From the NCBI RefSeq assembly GCF_000004075.3, contig NC_026661.2:2666001-2730000 (forward strand): a stretch of DNA of 64,000 bases, written 5' to 3'. Each line of letters opens with the position of its first letter. Within the stretch, counting starts at the first letter, position 1. Source of the stretch: Cucumis sativus (Eukaryota > Streptophyta > Magnoliopsida > Cucurbitales > Cucurbitaceae). Of this stretch, positions 25,061 to 34,940 are shown piece by piece. Made by a program: the position numbers and the translations under genes. The notes below the pieces were generated by a model that did not search any database, was not told where the DNA came from, and saw only the letters and a list, made by a program, of their open reading frames with translations.

Positions 25061-27596
25061 TTATAAATATAAAAAAAAATGTCATTATCTATTGCTGGTG
25101 TTGATAAATCGTAATAGACAATATTAGATAATGATAGACATCTATGGTATCTATTAAAAATAATGACTCAACTTTTATACTAAGATGAGGTCATTACCAC
25201 TAAAACAAATAAATACTAACATTTAAAAGAAACGCTTCAAATATTTATTCATAAAATATAAGTAAAGTATGTAAAGAAAAATAATAAATAAAATATTAGT
25301 TCGGCCCTACTTAAAATAAAATTAAAATATCTAAAAGTACTTGTGAGTTCTTAAATAAATTTACGTAAATCAAATATTGAAAACATAAATTGTCCCTTCT
25401 CATTTTCCAACTTACTTCTACCTTATAAACATATACTTTCGGTAAGGGACCCACTACGTGTTTGTTAACTTACTGTTAGAGTTCTGTAAGAAAGTACAAC
25501 ATAACTATGTGTTTTTCAACACACCCCATAGGGACACACTTGACTCTTAGTGAATTTGAAGGAAACGCCCTAAAAGAGAGTGTAAGTTGGCCATACAAGC
25601 ATTAATTAATAGGTGGTGATCTTGAGAGACATCCATATGGTACGACTCTAATAGATAAAAAAGCCAATAGAACATCATAGCCTATACATATAGCATAACA
25701 TATATAAATATCATATCTCAATCATGATGCATTTCAACCATAGTATATCTCATTCATAACATATCATGATCATCACACATCTCCGTCATACATAACAATT
25801 GTATAGGTAGCTACCAATATCAATCATTCCTAATAGCCACGTTAATGCATAATAAAAGAAAACATAATATCAAATGTCTATCAGTAGAATCTACATATTG
25901 GCTTAACAATTCTTTCATAATAGTCACCGTCCAAGTTTTTCAATAAACATGTCCTAAATGGGAAAATCCAAAACTTAATTAATACAATTAATTAACTAAA
26001 CACCCAAAATCCTAGCAAAAGTTGAGGTAATTCAACCTTGCTTAATTCCTTCTATTGAATCAATTGAACCTTCAACAAAAAAAAATTATGCTAAATTAAA
26101 TCCCAAATTAATTTGATTCATACTAAAAATTAATATTTGATGGGCATACTTAAAACCCAACCAAATACTTAACATATATACCAAAACGAGAGAAGAGCTC
26201 TTGGCTAAACAAAAAAAAGGAGGAGGAAGACTCGGGCGCGGCTTGGAAGAGATGAGTCAGCTCGGCTCACGAATTGAGAACTCGGCTCGGACTGAAACGT
26301 CGATTTGAGGCGGAAAAGGAACGAAGGGATGCCGACGGACGGAGGAGAAGCGGCCAAATGAAGACGGCGGCTTGCGACAATAGCTTGATGGGACGCGAAT
26401 GGAGATTGGCGAGGAGGAAATGTGTTGCAGCTATCTTCCCGAGGCTTCGTCGGACATAACAAGGTTGACTTCGTGGCAGACGGTAAGATGAACGATGAGC
26501 AACGGAGGTTCCAGCGGTGCACGGCAGGCGGAGATGGGAGACGGTTCAAGGGGGGCTAGGGTTTTCTTGTGGGAAGAATACTGGAGAAGCTGATGGCACG
26601 CTTCACGGTGGATCCTATGATATAAAATAATCTAATAAAACAACCAATAAATCCTTCTCTCCCCTCATTAAATCCTTCCACCAATCACATTTCTCCTTTT
26701 TCACACACACACTGCTACAGTATACAATAGGGTTACTAATTATATTATTTTTATCCTTCCACAAATTTAAATATCTAAATACACATATAATTAACCAATA
26801 GACTTATATAATTATATTATCTTAATATAATTATTTTCATTACAAAATTCAATTATCTATAATAAAATTATTTTCAACCCATATAAATTTAATTTACTAA
26901 ATCTTAAATCAAACTTTAATAATACCCGAACAAAATCTATCATAATTTAAATTTAAATTTACCTTCAGTTTTAGTGATACCATCTTTTTCTCATTTGAGA
27001 AAGTCAACAGATTTATTTTTTATATTCATTTGAGGTCATAAAATTGGGAAATACTTGTAAAAATCTAATTCACATCGGAAAAAAAGCATAAAAAATCAGA
27101 CAAAAAATTATCAAAGAACTGGACTATTTTATAAGTTTATAGTAATTTCCTTTAAGAAAAAGAAAAAAAATATAGCTACTCAAGGGTTTTTTTTTCCTGC
27201 TATATTTAAAATTTAAAACTGTACTTCATTGAAGAGAGTTCTGAAATATAGTTATAAATTATAGAATCAAGGTGTGGAATTACCTCTTTGAATATATTTT
27301 ATTTGTGTAGAGCTAATCTCTATTTTCCTATTGTCCTTAATTTTTCTAATTTAATTTAATTAATTGTGTAAATGCTACCTGATTGGTGGACATCCAAAGA
27401 CATATTTTCTTATTACCGATGTGTTTTGCATGGCTCTTTTTTATATATGTACAGATAAAATAATGAATCACACTTTGATTTAAATAAACTTTTAATTCCA
27501 TTTGATAGAATAATATGAAATTGATATGAGATTCAACGATGTATATTTTTTAAATTATTTATAAAAATAGAGTAAAATTTATAAAAAATTCCATTC
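25061..27596. other. 2.5-kb segment present only between A and B
   Basis: In the gene B copy of this region the 3' flank runs straight into the next repeated block. Here about 2.5 kb separates them. The segment is mixed: AT-rich ends, a moderately complex stretch at 25400-25900, and a GC-rich core at about 26180-26620 with CGGCTCGG-type words. It looks like an inserted repetitive element or remnant. I did not find terminal repeats or a transposase or polymerase frame. The open frames in the core (for example 26205-26549 minus) have no recognisable protein. Confidence 0.45.
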
Positions 27597-28169
27597 TTCA
27601 ATTCAAAATTTTACTATATTTTATAAATAGTTTCATTTTTTTTTTTTTTGCTATTCATAACCATTCCTCCTTAGGACTAGGGCTAGCAAGATTAAAGGAT
27701 TATTATTTATAAAAAAAATTCAAATATTGTGAAATGGAATAAATTAGAAAAATGGTATATATACACAGACTAACAAAAAAAAAAAAATTGTGAGCATTTT
27801 GAATAATATTGTGTTAGAATAATAAGAATAATAAGAATAATCAAATATTACTCTTCTCAAAGAACGTGAGGAGCATATACTATGAGGCGAGAACACGTGG
27901 AAACCATCAAATCAAGGATTTAAAAATATCAATGCCATTATCGATTTCACATATATATGATATGTTCATAAATGTTTCCATAAATATATCTTATAAAAAT
28001 CATTTCAATAAACAGTCAAGTTATTTTTTTTTTTACTTCCAAACAAGTTTTAAAATGTTAGCGTAAACATAAACATCAAAATATGGAGGGATATATTTAA
28101 ATGAGCACGCAAATATATTTTAAAACAAGTTAGCATTATATTTGTTATTTAAGTGAAATTTACATCAGA
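27597..28169 (+). repeat. Block X: upstream region of gene B, repeated at 32640-33243
   Basis: From about 27597 (CTATATTTTATAAATAG) through GGGCTAGCAAGATTAAAGGA, TTGTGAAATGGA, ATGAGGCGAGAACACGTGG and AAATTTACATCAGA, this block aligns with 32640-33243. It ends at about 28169, only 17 bp before the gene B ATG. It is not related to the sequence upstream of gene A, so gene B's promoter appears to be derived from DNA that lay downstream of an ancestral gene. Confidence 0.8.
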
Positions 28170-28185
28170 TGAGATAGAGTGAGAG

Positions 28186-31100
28186 ATGGAGAGAGATGAT
28201 ATTTTGGAGCCGTTGGTGGAGAAGTCAGCGGCGAAGCATGAGGCCGTAAGCGGGGAGCTGGAGAACATATTATCCGACACACAATTGCGTTACGTGGTTC
28301 GAATCCGGCGAGCCGCTTGGATTGAGTTCAAGCTCTTGAGTAAGCTCGCGGCTCCGGCGGTGTTCGTCTATATGATTAACAACTTGATGTCTATGTCCAC
28401 TCGCATCTTCTCCGGCCAACTTGGTAACCTTCAACTCGCCGCCGCCTCTCTCGGCAACAATGGAATTCAAAGTTTTGCTTACGGTCTCATGGTAACTTCT
28501 TGTAACTATGAAATGAGTTCTTTTTTTCATTTTCTTTTCTTCCTTTGAGAGTTAAATTATGAAATGAATGTGAGATTTATTTTAAATATAATATTATTAT
28601 TAATATAGTCAAAAGGTACATTTATGTCATTTTATTTTTTTGGTCCATTATTTTATTAGACACATTAGATAAAATTATAATATCTTAATTAAACACAATG
28701 GAAAGATAAATGTTACTATTAATATGATATGAAGGTTAGAATTACTTTAAATATAATATTATTATTAATATGTTCAAGGTGCATTGTATGCCATTTTATT
28801 TTTTTTGGGCTCATTTTTTTATTAGACACATTAGATAAAAATATAATCTCCTAATTACACACTAAGAGACAGAAAATGTCTATAAATAAAACCTTATAGA
28901 TTGGTTCTATTCAAGCAATTAGCTCTTCCTATCAACAAAATAAATTAATTATGTTAAGGAGATTAAGTGAGAAACACAATTGTTCAGTAGACCATCCTTA
29001 TTACTAACAACATGATTTGTTTGGATTTTTGTTATGTTAATAAAACAGTTAGGGATGGGGAGTGCGGTGGAGACGTTATGCGGACAAGCATACGGTGCAG
29101 GAAAATACGAAATGTTAGGAATATACTTACAAAGATCAACGATCTTACTAACAATGGTGGCTTTTCTCTTAACTCTGCTCTACATATTCTCAAAACCCAT
29201 CTTATTGTTCTTAGGAGAATCCCCAGAAATAGCTTCCTCCGCTGCCATATTCGTGTACGGACTAATCCCACAAATCTTCGCCTACGCCATTAACTTTCCT
29301 ATACAGAAGTTCCTTCAATCCCAAAGCGTAGTTCTTCCAAGTGCATACATATCCGCCGCGACGTTGGTGGTTCATTTGTCTCTCAGTTGGGTTGCGGCTT
29401 ATAAACTCGGGCTGGGCCTTTTTGGCGCGTCATCGGTTCTGAGCCTTTCTTGGTGGATCATCGTGATGGCTCAATTTGTTTACATTTTGAAAAGTGAAAG
29501 GTTTAAGGAGACATGGAGAGGGTTTAGTTCGGCCGCGTTTTCAGGGCTGCCGGAGTTTTTCAAGTTGTCTGCGGCGTCGGCGATTATGCTTTGTTTGGAA
29601 ACTTGGTATTTTCAGATTTTAGTTTTGGTTGCTGGGTTGCTTGAAAATCCTGAATTGGCTCTCAATTCTCTCTCCATATGGTACTTCCATCTATTCTTTT
29701 TTATCTCTCCATTCCTCCATTTTTATTTCATTTACTATTCCTTTGCTATATTTCATATGAACTAAAATATTTATAAGTTTACTAAAATGATATGATATTA
29801 TATTATATAGAAAGAAATTAGAGGTGTGAATGTTAATGGTTTGACATTGCTTTCACAGTACTACAATTAATGCATTGGCTTTCATGATTTCGGTGGGATT
29901 CAATGCAGCTGCTAGGTTAAGCTCTCCCATCTCTTCCCTAATTTTCAAAAAGCAAAAATCAACCAATAAACGTTATTAAACAAGAGCTTAAAAATTAAAT
30001 AGAAAATTTAATTTCCATTTTTACTTTTGAAACAGTGTTCGAGTTGGAAATGAACTAGGACACAGACATCCAAAATCGGCTGCATTTTCAGTAGTTGTGG
30101 TTATGGTAATTTCCACCACCATTTCTATAATCATCGCTTGCATAGTCCTTGCCTTGCGAAATGTCATTAGCTATGCCTTCACCGAAGGTGCCACGTTCGC
30201 CGCTGCAGTTTCAGATCTTTGTCCTTTTCTTGCTATCACTCTGATCCTCAATGGAATTCAATCTGTTTTATCAGGTATATATTTTTCTATATTATTACGA
30301 ACCAACCATATTATCTTTTATTTTCTTTTTTTTATCATTTAATTTCTTAAAAAAATAAAAGGAAAAAAAGAAGAAGAAGAAGCTAAGATTGATGTTATGT
30401 TAATGAAAATAAAAAATGAATAATTAGGTGTGGCTGTGGGATGTGGATGGCAATCTTTTGTTGCATGCGTGAATGTGTGTTGCTATTACTTCGTTGGTTT
30501 GCCTTTGGGTGTTCTCTTAGGCTTCTACTTCAAACTTGGAGCCAAGGTATATATTCGTACCTTTTAAATTAATACTTATCATCTAAACATCTTACTATAA
30601 GATAATACAAAATAAATATTCACAAACATGTTTAGTATTGAGGATGTGTTATATTTATATATGTGTAGGGCATATGGTTAGGGATGCTTAGTGGCACCTC
30701 AATTCAAACGTGCATTTTGTCGTGGGTAACGTTTCGAACTGATTGGAGTAAAGAGGTAAGAATATTTATTTGAAGCTATTATATATATGATTGAGGTGGA
30801 GCTTAGTTACATATAACACAAACATGGTTTTCTTATCATTTTATAAGGTCTATTTGAAAAAGTTACAATTTTTCTAAAACTAAGACTTAAAATATTATAC
30901 TATTACTGACAAAGTTTTCAACAATACTCACATGATATTTGTCTATTTTTTTAATCAAATAGTTGAAAAGAAGTATGAGGTAACATCTTACTTAATTATA
31001 TGTTTATGTGAATCACTTGATTGTTTTATTACCGTATGACAAATAGTCTTTTTAACTTAAAAAAAATATTTGTAGTCAAATCTTGTTTTTTTCTCCTCGA

Positions 31101-31248
31101 AACATTTTACTTTTCAAATTTAGAAAAAAAAAAAGAAAAACTAAAGCTTAAATTGAAATTGCAGGTAGATGAAGCAGTAAAAAGGATAAATAAATGGAAT
31201 GACAGAGATAAAATGGTGAAAAACATAAAAATTGAAGCATTAAAGTGA
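28186..31248 (+). CDS. MATE transporter B (DETOXIFICATION 40-like), 507 aa, 7 exons
   Basis: Close duplicate of gene A with about 24 residue differences by hand count. Same family and expected role: cation-coupled export of an unidentified small molecule across a membrane. Exons: 28186-28491, 29049-29680, 29859-29915, 30036-30274, 30428-30546, 30669-30755, 31165-31248. These are the same lengths as in A, with intact GT-AG sites and no stop. A notable change is Ser408 (TCT) where A, C, D and E have Pro in NGIQPVL. Other differences cluster in the N-terminal tail (positions 4, 13, 16, 19), in exon 3 and in the last 20 residues. It shares Arg73/Gln78/Gln83 with A. Its upstream DNA is block X rather than the gene A promoter, so its expression may differ or be weak. 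The coding frame itself looks functional. Confidence 0.92.
28570..28866 (+). repeat. Tandem 165-bp duplication in intron 1 of gene B
   Basis: TTTAAATATAATATTATTAT followed by GCCATTTTATT-like and TTTTATTAGACACATTAGAT segments occurs at about 28570-28702 and again at about 28735-28866. Together with extra sequence it makes intron 1 of B 557 bp, against 176 bp in A. It does not touch the splice sites. Confidence 0.8.
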
Positions 31249-32630
31249 GCCTCATGTGTGATGAATTCAATAAAAATATGGATCATGCTTTGTGTTATTT
31301 GTATTAAGATTTTGTTTTCTTTAGCTTCATGATATAGACTCAAATAGTTTTGGCTTTAATCAACCTTAAGTTTAACAATCAATAAATATCCAATTTTAAA
31401 ATAGCAAAATATTAGAATTATTTATAAAATATAGGAAAAGAATCTATCAAACTCTCCTTAATTAATAGCTTTAAGTTTTATTTTGTTATATTTTTGTGAA
31501 TAATTTAATATTTTTTCCATTCATGTAACAATTCCTTATTAATAAAATATTTATCAACTAAATATTATTGAAAAAATATTCGTTGCTCAATAATGGATGT
31601 CAAATGAAAAACATATTATACAACAACTATAACAAGAAAAACCAACGGTAAACGAAAAAAGAGATATAGAAAGATATTTCATTAACATTAAAGAGATAAG
31701 GAGTACTTTTACTATGTACTACTTATCCTCTATACTCGACTATTATAATAAATCATATAGAGCTAGCTCGACTAGCTGATCATATTTAGGCTCTCTCTAA
31801 ATGTGAGACTTCCTCTCAAGTGTATTTGGACTCTCCATGAATTTTGTAATATTTGCATGGACTTTCGACGGTGTGTGTGAGATTCTCACAATGTTACTAT
31901 TTTCTCTTCATGGTAGTAAACTTCTTTCGACGATAAATTTTAGGATTTTCTTGAGATAAAAAGCTCATTCTCCATATTTAGGCGTTACGATCATTCTAAA
32001 AAATATAAATAAAAACGGTTTTCGATTGTGTTCTTCTATATTTTTATGTCCTGATGGCTTATTACTTTTCATCCTATTGTTATTATTAGAAAAAGAAAAG
32101 ACAACAGACAGAAAAGGGAAAAGGTTAGGTTTTAGCTTGGAAAAAATATATTGAAAATATGCCTACGTTGAATATTCTTAAATTTAACAAATCTTCCATT
32201 ACAAAATAAATAAAGAATTTTTCCCATTTAATGACCTCATCTTATTTACTTTAACTCAATAAAAAAATAAAAAATAATACAAAAAGTTATGGTCTTTAGG
32301 TGAGTTATTAGAATCTCGAGTTATTATAGTTTGATTAGAATAATTTGTATTTATGGATAGATTATTTTAGTTTGAGTTATAAAATAATATGTATTTTGTA
32401 TGCAGACTATTTTAGTTTAATAAAAAATAGTAAACACGGTAGCACAACATAAAGTAAAGATGCATGTCAGATAGTAAAAACAATAGCAAATAGTAAATAC
32501 TTAGTAAATTGAGAGTTTTGAAATAATATGTATTGTAGTTAATTGAGGATGGATTATTATAGTCCTAGATAATCTTTGTCCCAAATGATCCTTATAAGTC
32601 TAAAATATGGTAAACAATTATTAAAATCCA
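31249..32630 (+). repeat. 3' flank of gene B, duplicate of the flank after gene A
   Basis: Aligns by eye with 23940-25060, interrupted by indels. Both contain the CAATAAAAA poly(A)-like word soon after the stop, a segment AGAGATATAGAAAGATAT, and a closing TTATAAGTCTAAAATATG. Unlike after A, it is followed immediately by the second copy of block X. Confidence 0.8.
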
Positions 32631-32639
32631 TCCTGGTAT

Positions 32640-32678
32640 ATTTGAAAATTTGGCTATATTTTATAAATAAATAAATAA

Positions 32679-32744
<66 letters not shown>

Positions 32745-33243
32745 TTATTTATTTATTTTTGTTATTTAACAATTCTTGTTTAGAGCTAGCAAGATTAAAG
32801 GATTATTTATAAAAGAAATTTCAAATATTGTGAAATGGAGTAAATTACAAAAATGGTATATACACACACTAACAAAAAAAAAAAGTGAGTATTTTGAATA
32901 ATATTGTGTTATAGAATAATAATATACTATGAGGTGAGAACATGTGGAAACCATCAAATCAACAATTGATATTAAAAATATCAATGCCATTATCAATATC
33001 AATATCGAATCTTGGATTTCACATATGATATGTTGATAAATATTTCCATAAATACACATTAAAACTTCCAAACAAGTTTTAAAATGTTAGCGTAGACATA
33101 AACATGAAAGTATGAAGAGATATATTTAAATGAGCACCAAATATATTTTAGGATTATTTTAAAACAAGTTAGTATTATATTTATTATTTCATTTTAAAAC
33201 AAGATAGCATTATATTTATTATTCAAATGAAATTTACATCAGA
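32640..33243 (+). repeat. Block X': second copy of gene B's upstream region, with no gene attached
   Basis: Matches 27597-28169, including GAGCTAGCAAGATTAAAGGA, TTGTGAAATGGAGTAAATTA, ACTATGAGGTGAGAACATGT and AAATTTACATCAGA. After 33243 the similarity stops and no MATE exon follows. It carries a large AT microsatellite absent from the other copy, and a short internal repeat (AAAACAAG-TAGCATTATATTTATTATT, twice) near its end. Confidence 0.8.
32660..32760. repeat. Palindromic (TA)n microsatellite flanked by ATAA and TTAT arms
   Basis: About 31 TA dinucleotides (about 32680-32741) are flanked on the left by four TAAA-type units and on the right by TTTA-type units. The whole 100 bp is nearly self-complementary and could form a long hairpin. 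Confidence 0.9.
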
Positions 33244-34080
33244 AATATTTGTTGCTTATATTTATTGGATTTTTTGGATTTTTCTATAGTATAAAAAAAA
33301 GGTCTAACTTATAGTTTATGATCGATGGAAATTTAAAAATATGAAGGAAAATATTATTGAGATATGGATAGAAATTCAATATGATGCATCAACCAATTTT
33401 TAAATCTTGGTATTATTATTTACATTGGAGAGATGATTTTGTTATAGGTTTATGAAGCATTTTAAAGATATGTATTTGATTAATGTTTATGGGGATGGAG
33501 ATCATACAATATATAGAGGGAAGATTCACTTTCGATTACTTTGAATTAATTAGTTTAAAGTTTATTATAGTCAATGAAAGTGATTTTGTAAAATGGAATT
33601 TATGATGAGTTGGTGATCAAAATCAAAACCATAAACGGCAACGCTAATACCTCACGTATATGACTTTTCATTGTGTGTGTTCACTTAACCATATAATTAT
33701 TTTTCATTATCAATCAATTTGCTATATATAAAATTTGTTCAAACTTTGCAACTTTATAATATGCAATGTTAATTAAATTGTGGGCGATATTAATAAAAAA
33801 AATTAAACCTTCATGCGATGACACTCTTGTTTAATTATAATTATTCATTTCATATTACATCCCATTTAAAACTACTAATTATAGTGAGAATATTTTTAAT
33901 ATTTCAAAATTTTATTGAGGTAACAAGAGTGTCGAGTAATTATGCTTAAATAAGTAAAAAGAGAAACGAGAGAGGATTAAAATATGGTTGACATTTTTTG
34001 AAATTGTCACTATCATTTGATGTCACAACGTTTTTTTTTTTTTTTTGTAATATTATAGGTGAAATGATATAATAATATTA
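33244..34080. other. Intergenic DNA between genes B and C, first part
   Basis: AT-rich sequence with no MATE fragment or other gene recognised. Confidence 0.45.
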
Positions 34081-34119
34081 AATTTGTTTTCACTTGTCAA
34101 TTTAAACTGTGAGATAAAT

Positions 34120-34640
34120 GTAACGAAGATTTAAGATGGTATTAAACCAAGTGTTTTAGGAGATCTCGTTGGAGCAGCTATAAAAGAACAAAAATTACAA
34201 TACACAAATGAAAGGATTGGAATTGCAAGACAGATGCACAGTATGAATGGACAAGAACTATGAGAAAAAAACATGCAAAACAAAAGCCTGTAAGAGGAGA
34301 CTTAGTCGTGGATTACACTCTTTTTAAGATGTATCACAACTTTGCTAGATGTGCAAATATTTCTTAAATGCCACAACGTTCCTAGAATAAAACAACTCAT
34401 ATAATATTTTTCTCGATCAAATCTTTATCAGAAAAGATTGAAAACCCTACATCATTAGATTATACCTAAAAAAACATAAAAAAACAAAAGAGCGTCTAAA
34501 ACAGAACTAAGCTTGGGAGAAAAGTGTAGATTTTGTATATATGAAAAACGGAGAGCGGAGCCTTTTTATAAGGTTAGGTTCAGGAAGTGTCCACAATAAA
34601 ACTGTAGCAGTTCAATCAATTTTTAGGTTAATGTAAAACA
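34120..34640. mobile_element. Possible retroelement remnant (weak)
   Basis: A less AT-rich stretch with GGAGATCTCGTTGGAGCAGC and, further on, GGAGAGCGGAGCCTTTTTAT. The latter resembles the TATA region of a retroelement LTR. No terminal repeats, primer binding site or coding region was found, so this is only a suspicion based on composition and style. Confidence 0.2.
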
Positions 34641-34857
34641 AATTTGTTTAAGGAAGGAAAATAACAAAACCGTTTGATATACTTTTTATATTTAGTATCA
34701 ATTTCAAACTCTTGAATTTACGGATATATCGACATATCCATCAATATTTTAATTCTTCTTCATTAATAGCGGTTGTTAGTAATAATTTTTACTTCATTGA
34801 TAACAAACTGTCACTATTATAACCTTTTACTCCAAAACAACTTCTGTCATTCATACA

Positions 34858-34940
34858 CAATCCATAATAATAATAATAATAATTATTATAATAATGGATT
34901 GAAATAATGATAATAATAATATATTATTATTATTATCATT
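34858..34940. repeat. Two adjacent AT-trinucleotide hairpins
   Basis: The first inverted repeat (34858-34901) is bounded by CAATCCAT and ATGGATTG around TAA/TTA triplets. The second (34906-34940) runs AATGATAATAATAAT to ATTATTATTATCATT. Both can fold on themselves. Confidence 0.8.

Noticed and set aside
26205..26549. 114-codon minus-strand frame and a 61-codon plus-strand frame in the GC-rich core
   Set aside because: No motif or family recognised; open frames are expected by chance in a GC-rich patch. Treated as part of the inserted segment.
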